Assembly: GCA_023432805.1 (NCBI GenBank)
Contig: JAEYUG010000022.1
Location: 1-37,706, forward strand
DNA length: 37,706 nt
Direction of reading: 5' to 3'
From: Bacteroidota bacterium
GTDB lineage: Bacteria > Bacteroidota > Ignavibacteria > SZUA-365
The translations under genes were made by a program, and so were the position numbers. The notes under the pieces are model-generated. The model was not told the origin of the DNA and made no database searches. It saw only the letters and a list, made by a program, of their open reading frames with translations. Positions 23,765-33,013 of the stretch are shown one piece after another (position 1 is the first letter of the stretch; each line of letters opens with the position of its first letter).

Positions 23765-26700
23765 TCACAAATGCACGATGCGGTAGATGCTCTCGATGCC
23801 CGTCGCACTGAATCGCAGCAGGTACACACCGGAAGCCAGCGACGCCATGTCGAGCACGCGCGTGTGATCGCCCGCTCCGAGCACGCCGTCATGCAGCGCG
23901 CGCACCTCGACGCCGAGCGCGTTCAGAAGACTCACGCGCACCTGCCCTTCCTCCGCGACGCGGAAGCGCACCGTGGTCGCCGTGGCAACAGGATGGGGAT
24001 GCACCGAGAGGATGCCCGCACGCATGCCTTCGACGAGACGTGCGTCGTGCCAGCAGATGCCGTCAATCGCCACCTGCATGTCCGACCGCACCCCGATGGG
24101 AAGCCACGGCTCCGCAACCGCGTCGGTCAGTTCGACGTCAGTCCATGTCGCATTGCCAAGCAGCGGCAGATAGGATGTGCGGATGAAGAGCGTGTCGACA
24201 TCGGTCAGTCGAAACGGTGCCCCGACACGAATGTCCGTGGTCACCGTCAGACGGTCCCACGTCCACATCTTGTCATGCGTAATGCTGTCGCGGGCGAACA
24301 CGATGCTGAAGGCACCCTCGCGATCGTAGTGGGACAGCGGTTGCGGCGCCAGCACCGTCTTGTTTGTCGCAAGCGTGAGCCGGATGCGCTCGAGCGCCTC
24401 GCCGCCGTAGAGCGAGCCGCGCATGCGGATTGGTACGCGCACGACCGAGCCCATGTCGACGCGCAGACGTCCCTCGACGTAGAACAGCAGGCTGTCGCGT
24501 GTGGCGATGCGCGTGGGAACGTACGTGGTGTCAGGCGTGCAGCCCTGCCAGGTGACCATGATGTTCGAACGATGATTCCCCGCCGTCGCCCGCTGCATGC
24601 ACACGCGCAGCGTCGTGTCGCTGCCCGCTGCGAGCATGGGCAGCACGACCGGCGTGCCTCCGACGTCTCCGCCCGAGATGCGGATGTTCGTCACGGGGGC
24701 TTCCCCCGTCACGCGCAGGCGAAGGAGTCTGCAGACGATGGCACCCGTGGCCACGCGTCCGAAGTCGAGGCTGTCCTCATCCACCACCAGCTCGGGTACG
24801 ACCGTGCGCGCCCTGAGTACGACGGGAAAGAGCCGGTCGCGACCGACGACGTGAGCGATGTCCTGCATCGCATCGTCGAGCGTCCTGCGATCGGATGCAT
24901 GGGCGAAGTGCCCGCCCGTGCTGTCGCAGATGGACTGGTAGCGCGACAGGGTCGGTGCCGCCAGGGCAACGACGAACAGGCGCACATCCCGCAGACGTGC
25001 GGCTGCGATCAGCACGCTGTCGCTCGGCGTATCCGTACACGCGTGATCGCTTCCCGCCAGCGCCACGACAATGCGCGCCTCGTTGTCGCGCCGTCCCGCG
25101 TCGACGATCGCGCCGAGCAGGACGCTGCGCAGACAGCTCGTCGCAGCTGTCGCCGTGTCGGGCAATGCCACCTGCAGCGCACTGCGCGTCGTGTCCCAGT
25201 CATGGAACAAACGAAGTGTCGCGTCGTCATAGGTCGAGACAGTCAGTTCGTCGGGTCTGCCGTCCGGCACGATCATGTTCTGGATGTACATACCTGCGGC
25301 ATACCGCATGGCGTGATGCACGGAAACGGGTCCGTCGAACGGTGTGCCGAGGGTCGTTGCCGCAGCGTCGAGTACCAGGGAGGTCGAGGTCGCAAGGCGC
25401 GTGGTCGAACGCAGCAGCACGCGACTCGTATCGCTGCGGGATTCGCCTGTCGCAACAGTATAGCAGACGCGAACGGGGTAGGATCGGTCCGCAGGCAGTA
25501 TCACCACATTCGTCGGACGCTCGTGGCGGAACGGTTCGCCCGGCAGGGAAACCGCCGTGAAGGCGAGCGACGAATCGCCGGTGTTGTGCACCGAGTATTC
25601 GATGCATGTCTCACCTGTCCCGCAGGGCAGTGCACCCATGTCGACGGTATCTGAATCAAGAGCGAAGCGCGGCGTTTTCCAACGACTGCCCGTCCATGTC
25701 CACGTCGTGTCACCGCCGTCCGATGTGGCGCGCCCGCGCAGATGCACGACGAGCGAGCCTGTTTCGCAGCCGTTGTGCGTGAAGCGGATCGAGTCGGCAA
25801 AGGTCCCAGCGCTCGCCGGTTCGAAGCACACGTGCAGCGACCGCGGCTGACCGGGCTGGATCTGCGTCGCAATGTCTCCGGTCATGCTGTACGGTGCGCG
25901 GGGACCTTCGACACCGAGCAATGTCAGTGGTGCATCGCCGTCGTTGCCGATCTCGATGGTGAGGCACTGCCGAGTGCCGGCCTTCACCGTCCCGAACTGC
26001 AACGTGTCAGGCAGGACGCGCGCCTTCGGCACGACTGCGCGGCCACGCACCGATGCCCAGAGCTGCGCGCGCTCCATGAAGCGCTGGTGGAATCCGTACA
26101 CTGCGTCAAACAACTCGGACAACGTGGTAGGACGTGCATACGCGCCTCCCGTTGTGCGTGCCAGATCCTGCAGCATCGCCGCATCACCAGTCCCGAGATC
26201 GCAGATGAAGATGCGGAATCCCTCCAACCGGGCCTGGGATTTCACCTGATCGGCGTTCAAGGCGCCGCAGGCACCCCCACCGTGCTCGCCGGACGTGAAG
26301 AGCAGCAGCACCTTGCGCTGCGGTACGCCACGCATTGCGACCATTGCCCGCACCAGCGCGTCGCTGACGCAACCGATCGTCCCCAACGCCACGCGCGGCA
26401 GCGAGTCGCGCAGCGCGAAACGATCGTTCGTCATCGGGACGAGTTCGCGAAACGAGGTGGGATGCGAAAACGCGAACAGTGCACCCACATCCCTCGCGTT
26501 CCTGTTGTCGAGCATCAAACGAATGCTCTCGAGTGCCGCACTGCGCTGCATCGCCAGCCGGGCGCTTCCCCCCTGCCATGCCACGTTCATTGAATCGCTC
26601 ACATCGAGTACCAGTCCGATCGCTTGATCGATACGCGAATCGGCCACGAAGTCCACACGCTGCGTGTCGACCTGCGGGGCTTCCGACGGATGATAGCACA

Positions 26701-28186
26701 CCTCGAAGAGCCGCGACTCCTTCGGCTGCAGCGTGAACGGCACGGGGATGTCCCCCGCGAACGGCGCGATCAGCGCCGAGGACTCGTGCACGACCAGCAC
26801 CGTATCCCCCTCGTTGACGAAGCGCAGCTGCCTGCACTCGGTCGTGTTGCAGAAGGTCGTGTCGTCGGGCGGCGCGGTCCACTCCACGCGCAGCACTGGA
26901 TACCGCACGCCCCGCAGCGAGTCGGATACGGCAATTGCGCTCATCGGCAGAAACAGCTGCGTGTCGTCGCAGGCCGAGACACGGAATGCGAAGGTCGGCT
27001 GCTGCGTGCGCGGTTCGGTCGGTGTGTAGCACAGCACGCCGGTGACCGACGTTCCCGGTGCCAATGAGTCTCCAGCCACACGCAGATCGTAGGGCAGCAT
27101 GACCACGCGACGCACGCTGTCGAGATGCAGATACGCGTTGCCCTGGTTGCGCACGGTGATCGGTAGACATTTCGTCTGTCCCACGCGCACGGTGTCGAAG
27201 TCGAAGGCGAGAGGCTCGATCGAGAGTTCGGGACTCACTCCCCGCCCCTTCACCACCAGCGTGTCGGGAATGTCCTGACTCGCACGTGTGGCGATGTTCC
27301 GGTAAATCGAGACGAGATCGAGCTTCGACTTGGCGCTGTAGTAGAATCCCCCGGTTGCCAGCGCAATGTCTTCGAGACCCGCCCTGCTCACCGAACCGAT
27401 CGTGATCACATACACCCGCACGCCGGCAGCGAGGGCTTCCGCAATCACGCTGTCGGAGGTGGCGCTTCCGCATGAAGGACCCGAATCATCCCCATCCGTC
27501 AGCAGAGCGAGGATCTTCCAGTTCTTCCTTGTGGCCAGATCTGCGATCGTGCGCGTGAGCGCCTGGTAGGTGCAGGTGCTCGTGCCGTTCGCCACCGACG
27601 GAATCGCCGCACGCAACGAATCCAATGCGGATGTATAGCCAAGCACACGTGTATAATGCGAGATATCGTCATACGTGTAGACCGCCGCTTCATCCCTGAT
27701 GTCGGCGGTGTTGAGCAGCGAGCCTATGAATGATACACCCGCCGCGTGCGCCGCCTCGATGCGGCTCGCCGCATCGGGAAAGCTCAGATTCATGCTCGCG
27801 CTCACGTCGAACAGCATCGCGATCGACAGGGGAATGCGATCATCTGCTCGAAAGGCCACGATCTGCGAATCCGCCCGCACGCCCGTTGGCCGGTAGCAGA
27901 TGGGGATCACGCGGAATTCCCCGGGTTGCAGCGTGAACGGAATCGTCACATTCGCAGAAAACGGTGCCCGCAGCGCATCCATCTGCCGGACCACCAGCAC
28001 CGTGTCGCCGTCATTGCGGATGATCATGTTCCGGCACTTCGTCACATGGCAGCGCGATGTGTCGAAATCGAAGGGATCATGGCGGATGGTGAGGATGGGT
28101 CCTTTGGCGGGAAATTGTGCCAGAGCCGTGCTGCCTGCAAGCAGGACGACACACGCACACACGAGGGGAAGCAGTCGTAGACGCAT
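23765..28186 (-). CDS. Giant secreted protein with three VWA units and T9SS sorting domain
   Basis: 1473 residues with signal peptide (ends near ALAQ, residue 24). Three units repeat: an Ig-like choice-of-anchor part, a VWA domain, and another anchor part. VWA1 lies at about 118-305, VWA2 at 519-705, VWA3 at 933-1115. VWA1 has an intact MIDAS (Asp127-x-Ser129-x-Ser131, then TDG at 230-232). VWA2 keeps DVSDS (528-532) but has TSG. VWA3 has DAAAT (940-944) and lost both parts. Each keeps a Cys pair (205/239, 606/640, 1018/1050). A Por/T9SS sorting domain ends the protein (HPHPVATATTVRF ... ASGVYLLRF). Likely a surface adhesion or binding protein. The start is the Met of the signal peptide; no good ribosome binding site. 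No promoter seen in the 74 bases before it. Confidence 0.8.
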   Translation of the reverse strand: MRLRLLPLVCACVVLLAGSTALAQFPAKGPILTIRHDPFDFDTSRCHVTKCRNMIIRNDGDTVLVVRQMDALRAPFSANVTIPFTLQPGEFRVIPICYRPTGVRADSQIVAFRADDRIPLSIAMLFDVSASMNLSFPDAASRIEAAHAAGVSFIGSLLNTADIRDEAAVYTYDDISHYTRVLGYTSALDSLRAAIPSVANGTSTCTYQALTRTIADLATRKNWKILALLTDGDDSGPSCGSATSDSVIAEALAAGVRVYVITIGSVSRAGLEDIALATGGFYYSAKSKLDLVSIYRNIATRASQDIPDTLVVKGRGVSPELSIEPLAFDFDTVRVGQTKCLPITVRNQGNAYLHLDSVRRVVMLPYDLRVAGDSLAPGTSVTGVLCYTPTEPRTQQPTFAFRVSACDDTQLFLPMSAIAVSDSLRGVRYPVLRVEWTAPPDDTTFCNTTECRQLRFVNEGDTVLVVHESSALIAPFAGDIPVPFTLQPKESRLFEVCYHPSEAPQVDTQRVDFVADSRIDQAIGLVLDVSDSMNVAWQGGSARLAMQRSAALESIRLMLDNRNARDVGALFAFSHPTSFRELVPMTNDRFALRDSLPRVALGTIGCVSDALVRAMVAMRGVPQRKVLLLFTSGEHGGGACGALNADQVKSQARLEGFRIFICDLGTGDAAMLQDLARTTGGAYARPTTLSELFDAVYGFHQRFMERAQLWASVRGRAVVPKARVLPDTLQFGTVKAGTRQCLTIEIGNDGDAPLTLLGVEGPRAPYSMTGDIATQIQPGQPRSLHVCFEPASAGTFADSIRFTHNGCETGSLVVHLRGRATSDGGDTTWTWTGSRWKTPRFALDSDTVDMGALPCGTGETCIEYSVHNTGDSSLAFTAVSLPGEPFRHERPTNVVILPADRSYPVRVCYTVATGESRSDTSRVLLRSTTRLATSTSLVLDAAATTLGTPFDGPVSVHHAMRYAAGMYIQNMIVPDGRPDELTVSTYDDATLRLFHDWDTTRSALQVALPDTATAATSCLRSVLLGAIVDAGRRDNEARIVVALAGSDHACTDTPSDSVLIAAARLRDVRLFVVALAAPTLSRYQSICDSTGGHFAHASDRRTLDDAMQDIAHVVGRDRLFPVVLRARTVVPELVVDEDSLDFGRVATGAIVCRLLRLRVTGEAPVTNIRISGGDVGGTPVVLPMLAAGSDTTLRVCMQRATAGNHRSNIMVTWQGCTPDTTYVPTRIATRDSLLFYVEGRLRVDMGSVVRVPIRMRGSLYGGEALERIRLTLATNKTVLAPQPLSHYDREGAFSIVFARDSITHDKMWTWDRLTVTTDIRVGAPFRLTDVDTLFIRTSYLPLLGNATWTDVELTDAVAEPWLPIGVRSDMQVAIDGICWHDARLVEGMRAGILSVHPHPVATATTVRFRVAEEGQVRVSLLNALGVEVRALHDGVLGAGDHTRVLDMASLASGVYLLRFSATGIESIYRIVHL

Positions 28187-28260
28187 CTCGATTGTTCGCG
28201 CTGATGATGGGAGCCCGGAGGGAGACAATCCACCCCCCGCAATCCTGACGCTGACCGATC

Positions 28261-31200
28261 CTACTTGATCAATCCTTGCACTCGGTCCCGCTCCTTCTGC
28301 GCCTGCGCCTTGAAGCGGGGATCATAGCCCGGTGTCGTGATGATCCGCTCGTACATGTCGAGCGCCTGCTGGAACTTGCCGAGCATCTCATAACTCTGTC
28401 CGGCCATGTAGTATGATGATGCAGACCAGTCGATTTCCGTCTTCGTGGTCACCAGGTACGGCACCTTGAGGAACTCCGTCGCCGCCTGCGTGAAATCCTG
28501 CTTGTAGTAATAGCTCTCCCCGATGTAGTAGCGGATCTCCGCCTGGTCGTCGGGTGTCGCGCTTGGCAGCAGGGACTGGAAGTGCATCACCGCCTGATCG
28601 AAGTAGCGCAGTTTGTAGTAGAACACCCCGAGATTCACACGCTTGCGGAATGCTGTCGCATCTTCGGGCCATGTGTCCAGGAACCGCTTCGACATTTCCA
28701 CGGCGGCTTCGTAGAACTTCAGTTCCTCATAGGACGTGATCAACCCGTTGAGCGCCTGCTTGAGTGCGTTCTGCGACACACGCGGCGCATCGGCCACACC
28801 CTTGAAGGCATTCGCTGCAACATCGTATCGCTCTCCGCGCAGGGCCAAGCGCCCAAGTGAGAGCTGGGACTCGATGGCGGCCTCGCTACCTGCATGCTTC
28901 GTGGCAACCTCGGTCCATTTCTTCTCCGCCTGTGCATCGAGATTCTGCGCCTCGTCGCAGCGGCCCATCCAATAGAGCCCGAGTGCCGCGATGGCCGGCG
29001 TCTCCGAGTCGGACATGTCGTCAAATACCTCCGCCGCCTTCTTGTACTGCTTCTGGCGAAACAGAAGCTTCCCCCGCTCGATCTCGAATTCATCGAACAC
29101 CGGCTGCGCGTCGGGAAACTGCGTCTTGAACTCGGTGATCCTCTTTCCCGCCTCCTCCACCTTGTCCGACCGGTAAAGCGCCACAATGCTGCGGGAGAGT
29201 GCGTACGACGTTTCGATGCGCGAGGCCTCTTCGCGTGCGACGACATCGTAGGCAGCCGCGGCCTCCGCGTGGCGCCCGCTCTCCAGCAGCAGATCCGCAG
29301 CTTCGATGCGTGCCTGCCGTGAATTACCGAGCGATCCCGCCTGCTGGAAGTAGGCCGTCGCCAGCGCGACCTTCCCCTCATCCTTGAACATCTGTCCCAG
29401 CGCGAAGTATGCATCGCCTACGCGCGCCCCGGTGGGATGCTCCTCCAGATAGCGCTGCAGACTGCGCTTGGCGGCGCCCGCCTGCCGGGCGCGTGCGTGC
29501 GTGGTCGCATGGGCGAAGAGGAAAGACGCTGCCACGTCCGCTCCGAGAAATGGATTGCGCTCCACACGCGCGAGCATCGACGATGCAAGCATGGTCGCAC
29601 GGTCATGCATGCCCCCCTCCGAGAGCGCTGCCAGTTCGGCAAGACGCGCCGAATCGGCCAACGGACTGTATGGAAACCGATCGGCCAGCGTCTCGAAGGT
29701 GGATGCGGCCTCTGCGTAGACGCCCGTCCGCGTGAGCACGCGGCCCAGTGCGAGCAGCACACCCGCGGCACGTTCGCCATCGGGGGCTTCCCGTTCGTAC
29801 GAGCGGAAGTCGCCGATGGCGCGCTGGTAGTCTCCCTGTGCAGCACGGGCAAATCCCCGCACCGCCAGCGCGCTGGTCGCCTCCGCGGTTCCAGGAGCGC
29901 TCGTGAGAATCCCTGCCGCGATCGAATCGGCGGCACCAGGCGCACTCATCGCAAGCGCGGCATCGGCCGCAGCCAGCTCGACGGCACCGCGCCGCGCCTT
30001 CGCACCGGATGCCGCGTATGACGCTGCCGCACTGCGGATCTCCTGCGGCGTGCGGCCCTCGCTGCGAAGCAGGAACAGGTGGTAGGCTGCATCGTCCGTG
30101 CGCGGTCCTCCCTCGCGCACGATGTCCGACAGGTACTGCTCGGCTTCCGCGCGATTTCCTTCGCCCCGCTGCACGAGACGCAGGGCCGCCAGTGCACGAC
30201 CCCAGCGCGCCTGTTCAGCCTCACCGGGTGTGGGATCCCCACGCAGGGCGGACTGGAATGCCTCCAATGCCGCCGCATGGTTCTTGAGCGATTCAAGCTG
30301 CAGGCGACCGAGTGCGAGATCGACCGCCGCCTTCGACGAGCCACCGCGCAGCGCGCCGAGGGTCTCGGCCACCACCGGCAGCGCCTCGTCGGCCGAGCCG
30401 CGCTGGAATCGGACCACCGTCTCGTACTGTGTGCGTGCGTCGTTCGCAAGGGGAGAGGCGGGGAATTGCCGCCACACCTGCTGGTACGCGTCCGCAGCCG
30501 CGCCGTAGCGTCCGGCCGCCGCGTATGTGCGAGCCTGACCGAACTGTGCACGGTCCGCGACAGCACTCGTGCCGTAGCGGTCGAGCACCGCCCCATAGAC
30601 CTCCGCCGCACGGGTGAGATTCCCGAACGCATGCTCGGTCACATCGCCGATCGCAAGCAATGCCCAGGGCGCTGCCTCATCGATCGGATACCTGGCCAGA
30701 AATGTCTGATACGCCTGGATGGCGTCACCGGGACGCTTCCCCGCGCGGGATGCTTCTGCCAATCGGACGATCGCGAGCTTGTGCGACGAGGCGGCCGTCG
30801 TATCCTCAAGCAGCGCCCGCAAACGCTTGATCGCCGTTGGAATGTCGCCTGCTGCACGAGCGGCATCCGCCGCCTTGAGCACGACCCCGCTCTCGATCAC
30901 GCCACCACCGGGCAGCACGAACAGGGAGTCGTACATGCGTGCGGCATCTGCTGCACGCCCGCCGTCGCGCGCTGTTTCGGCTGCGCCTGTCCACGCCCGC
31001 TGCCGCGCCGCCACCGGCGCACTCCGGTTCATCGCAACACGCTGGTAGTTCTCGATCGCCTTGTCCATCGAGCGGAACTGCCTGTGCAGATCACCGAGGC
31101 CGATCTGCGCATCGAGCATCGCCACTGTCTTCGGATAGGTGAGCATGACGTCGTTGAAGCGCCTTTCCGCCTCCTCCCTGTTGCCGAGCAGCATGCTCGT

Positions 31201-31860
31201 GCGGCCAAGGCCCACCGTCGCGCGCGCCTTCATTTCGTCGTTCGCCGACGCACTCGCCTTCACGCGCTGGAACTCGCGCTGTGCCCGGTCGAGATCTCCC
31301 GATGCGATGAGCAGCTCTGCAAGCGCGAGATTCGCGGTACTCGCCTCAGGACTCTGCGGATACTCGGTCAGAATCGCATTCAGCGTCAGACGCGCATTAT
31401 CCTGATCACCCGCTCGCTGAAAGCATGTGCCTGCCTCGAGCAGGGCCTGCGCAGCACGCTTGTCCTTCGGATAGAAAGTCTTCAGCCGGGCGTATGCATT
31501 GGCCGCTTCAGACCAGTTCCGCTCCGAGGCGAACGCCTCCCCCAGCTTCCACCATGCCTCGGGCGCCCGCGGATGATCGGAGTATCGGATCGCAAAGTCC
31601 TGAAATGTCGCCCGCGCGTCGGCCGTCTTGCCTGTCCTCAGTTGTATGAGACCCAGATAGAAACGCGACTCGATCCCCAGACTCGTCGATCCGAACTTGT
31701 CGATGAACACGTGGAACTGGTCCTCTGCCTGCGAGAGCAAGCCGTCGTTGTACAACCCGACAGCGAGCTTGAACTCGGCGTTCTCACGAGTATCCTGCGC
31801 GAGGACGTGCGTGGTGAGGAGCATGACAAGGGCCGGAAGGAGATACCGCGGACGGAGCAT
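28261..31860 (-). CDS. Large secreted TPR-repeat protein
   Basis: 1199 residues. Signal peptide MLRPRYLLPALVMLLTTHVLA, then TPR-like helical pairs over nearly the whole length (for example AEDQFHVFIDKFGSTSLGIESRFYLGLIQLR, broken here only by normal helix turns). Many repeats follow the outer-membrane lipoprotein/BamD or YfgC-like spacing with Ala/Tyr/Gly signatures such as FALGQMFKDEGKV. No lipobox Cys, no catalytic motif and no membrane helix after the signal. Probably a periplasmic scaffold. It has its own promoter at 31893-31923 and is followed by the VWA gene after 74 bases, so the TPR, VWA and barrel genes may form one transcript. Confidence 0.8.
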   Translation of the reverse strand: MLRPRYLLPALVMLLTTHVLAQDTRENAEFKLAVGLYNDGLLSQAEDQFHVFIDKFGSTSLGIESRFYLGLIQLRTGKTADARATFQDFAIRYSDHPRAPEAWWKLGEAFASERNWSEAANAYARLKTFYPKDKRAAQALLEAGTCFQRAGDQDNARLTLNAILTEYPQSPEASTANLALAELLIASGDLDRAQREFQRVKASASANDEMKARATVGLGRTSMLLGNREEAERRFNDVMLTYPKTVAMLDAQIGLGDLHRQFRSMDKAIENYQRVAMNRSAPVAARQRAWTGAAETARDGGRAADAARMYDSLFVLPGGGVIESGVVLKAADAARAAGDIPTAIKRLRALLEDTTAASSHKLAIVRLAEASRAGKRPGDAIQAYQTFLARYPIDEAAPWALLAIGDVTEHAFGNLTRAAEVYGAVLDRYGTSAVADRAQFGQARTYAAAGRYGAAADAYQQVWRQFPASPLANDARTQYETVVRFQRGSADEALPVVAETLGALRGGSSKAAVDLALGRLQLESLKNHAAALEAFQSALRGDPTPGEAEQARWGRALAALRLVQRGEGNRAEAEQYLSDIVREGGPRTDDAAYHLFLLRSEGRTPQEIRSAAASYAASGAKARRGAVELAAADAALAMSAPGAADSIAAGILTSAPGTAEATSALAVRGFARAAQGDYQRAIGDFRSYEREAPDGERAAGVLLALGRVLTRTGVYAEAASTFETLADRFPYSPLADSARLAELAALSEGGMHDRATMLASSMLARVERNPFLGADVAASFLFAHATTHARARQAGAAKRSLQRYLEEHPTGARVGDAYFALGQMFKDEGKVALATAYFQQAGSLGNSRQARIEAADLLLESGRHAEAAAAYDVVAREEASRIETSYALSRSIVALYRSDKVEEAGKRITEFKTQFPDAQPVFDEFEIERGKLLFRQKQYKKAAEVFDDMSDSETPAIAALGLYWMGRCDEAQNLDAQAEKKWTEVATKHAGSEAAIESQLSLGRLALRGERYDVAANAFKGVADAPRVSQNALKQALNGLITSYEELKFYEAAVEMSKRFLDTWPEDATAFRKRVNLGVFYYKLRYFDQAVMHFQSLLPSATPDDQAEIRYYIGESYYYKQDFTQAATEFLKVPYLVTTKTEIDWSASSYYMAGQSYEMLGKFQQALDMYERIITTPGYDPRFKAQAQKERDRVQGLIK

Positions 31861-31892
31861 GATTCACATGGTTTGAATGGGATGAGAAGCCT

Positions 31893-31923
31893 CCAATCTA
31901 CCGATTCATGCCGCCGCGCACAA
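31893..31923 (-). promoter_or_regulatory. Promoter of the TPR-VWA-barrel genes
   Basis: Minus-strand TTG (31923-31921), 20-base spacer, TAGATTGG (31900-31893). Predicted start near 31886, leader about 26 bases. It lies between the TPR gene and the stop codon of the upstream AraC gene (31963), both on the minus strand. Confidence 0.55.
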
Positions 31924-31962
31924 CGCCGCATCCCGTACCCTTCCACCCTTGTTTCGCATGCC

Positions 31963-32691
31963 TCACTGCCCATGCCTGCGGACCTCCTGCCGGTATCGCT
32001 TCGGCGACAATCCGAACCTGCGCGTGAACGCACGAGTGAATGAAGCGGCATGTCGGAATCCACACAGGGCAAGGATGGAGGAAAGTGGGTCGTCGGTGAA
32101 CTCGACGAGGTCACGGGCACGCGCCAGTCGCTGCGCCCACACGCATGCCGCCAGCGGAAGCCCCGTCGCCGCCCGGACGATGGACTCCAGGTCCTCCGGC
32201 CGAACATCGAGCGCTTCCGCTATCTCGTGCATCGCAATGTCGGTGTGAGACAGACGTTCATTGATGGCACGGCGTATGTCGTGCATGACGTCCTCCAACC
32301 TGGTATTCCCACTCATGAGGGATCCGATTGAGCCTCCGTGAACAGGAGCCGTAGGGAGTCCTCCCCCCCCTGCATGAGCGGTCGCTCCGGCAGGATCATT
32401 CGCCTCGTCGATGGCGATCGAGGTCGACGTCTCGGCGATTCCCGTCGGGAGCCCGTCCGGGCCAATCTGCAATCGCACTCCGAGTCTGTACTCGAGCCGC
32501 TCCCTGCGAGCAGTAGAAATTCGTTGCCAGGGGTTGGCTGCCCAGTTTCCGTACTCCACCTCGGTGATCTGTGCGATGACGAGAAACATGCCGAGCTCAA
32601 GGCCACGGGCAATGCGAATGCACTCACAGATGGTGTGAAACGAGTATGGAGGTTGCCAGACGAGGGCGAGCGGCGTCGGTGGGAAAGGCAT
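31963..32691 (-). CDS. AraC-family transcriptional regulator
   Basis: 242 residues. The C-terminal ~100 residues (LEDVMHDIRRAINERLSHTDIAMHEIAEALDVRPEDLESIVRAA split over two helix-turn-helices) end in the AraC signature: CGFRHAASFTRAFTRRFGLSPKRYRQ. The N-terminal ~130 residues match no cupin or receiver I know; they contain a Gly/Ala-rich linker (about 105-125), so it may be a small unknown sensor. It is divergent from the pseudo-receiver AraC gene, and followed by the TPR gene with its own promoter. Start uncertain: ATG 32691 has no clear ribosome binding site. Confidence 0.75.
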   Translation of the reverse strand: MPFPPTPLALVWQPPYSFHTICECIRIARGLELGMFLVIAQITEVEYGNWAANPWQRISTARRERLEYRLGVRLQIGPDGLPTGIAETSTSIAIDEANDPAGATAHAGGGGLPTAPVHGGSIGSLMSGNTRLEDVMHDIRRAINERLSHTDIAMHEIAEALDVRPEDLESIVRAATGLPLAACVWAQRLARARDLVEFTDDPLSSILALCGFRHAASFTRAFTRRFGLSPKRYRQEVRRHGQ

Positions 32692-32706
32692 GCTTGCATG
32701 TCTATC

Positions 32707-32732
32707 ATTGGTTAGATACTTTTCTAACCGAT
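32707..32732. repeat. Inverted repeat, probable operator
   Basis: ATTGGTTAGA (32707-32716) and TCTAACCGAT (32723-32732) pair with one G-T wobble over a 6-base spacer. It lies 16 bases upstream of the leftward AraC start codon, so a protein bound here could block that gene. Confidence 0.5.
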
Positions 32733-32821
32733 AATACTCCGAATGGAATCAGAAAACTCACGTAATGGTCCCGCCTTTTCACGTATTCGTCCGTATCTAC
32801 CATCTCTTCGTCTTTATTCGC

Positions 32822-32845
32822 CATCTCTCGTTGATTCGAGAGATG
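32822..32845. repeat. Palindrome covering the -33 element
   Basis: CATCTCTCG (32822-32830) and CGAGAGATG (32837-32845) are perfect 9-base arms around TTGATT; the TTG is the proposed -33 element of the rightward promoter. A protein on this site would compete with or recruit polymerase. Confidence 0.55.
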
Positions 32846-32861
32846 CAGGGGTCTAGATTCA
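32831..32861 (+). promoter_or_regulatory. Promoter of the pseudo-receiver AraC gene
   Basis: TTG 32831-32833, 20-base spacer, TAGATTCA 32854-32861. Predicted start near 32868, which lies after the furthest in-frame start at 32765 and therefore supports the internal ATG at 33014. Confidence 0.45.
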
Positions 32862-32899
32862 TTCAACACTCCTCAGTTGACGTGGCTGGCTTGAAAGCC

Positions 32900-32929
32900 G
32901 GGATCCGTGCATTCACTGCGCCGGATCCC
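32900..32929. repeat. Inverted repeat in the leader
   Basis: GGGATCCG (32900-32907) and CGGATCCC (32922-32929) with a 14-base loop. It would lie in the 5' leader of the rightward AraC transcript, as a hairpin or a protein site. No T-run follows, so it is not a terminator. Confidence 0.45.
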
Positions 32930-33013
32930 GAAGCGTTGCTTTTCAGGCCTTCCCGTGGCACCGATCGATCGGTGGTGCGGGAACATCGCCTTCCGTACGC
33001 ACCGAGGAACTGG

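Larger units (their letters stand above)
32692..33013. other. 322-bp divergent control region between two AraC genes
   Basis: This stretch has no gene I would support, though a frame stays open from 32765 into the rightward regulator. It is AT-rich at 32700-32760 relative to the surroundings. It holds three inverted repeats (32707-32732, 32822-32845, 32900-32929), a promoter at 32831-32861 and a repeated CCATCTCT element (32810 and 32821). The density of palindromes suggests binding sites for one or both flanking AraC regulators. Confidence 0.55.

Noticed and set aside
24693..24709. Perfect hairpin ACGGGGG-CTT-CCCCCGT
   Set aside because: It lies in the middle of the VWA gene coding region with no T-run; it is one of the GCTTCCCCC copies and is better read as coding sequence.
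30079..32043. Long open frame opposite the TPR gene, and similar ones at 8413-9813, 16355-17872, 20622-21776, 23741-25654 and 26184-27473
   Set aside because: They mirror strong genes on the other strand or in another frame, are rich in Arg/His/Ala without domains, and have no promoter or ribosome site; they arise from GC-rich codon use.
32765..33013. Start of the rightward AraC gene at 32765
   Set aside because: The promoter at 32831-32861 lies inside this stretch, it holds palindromes, and the receiver fold begins right at 33014, which has a good ribosome site.
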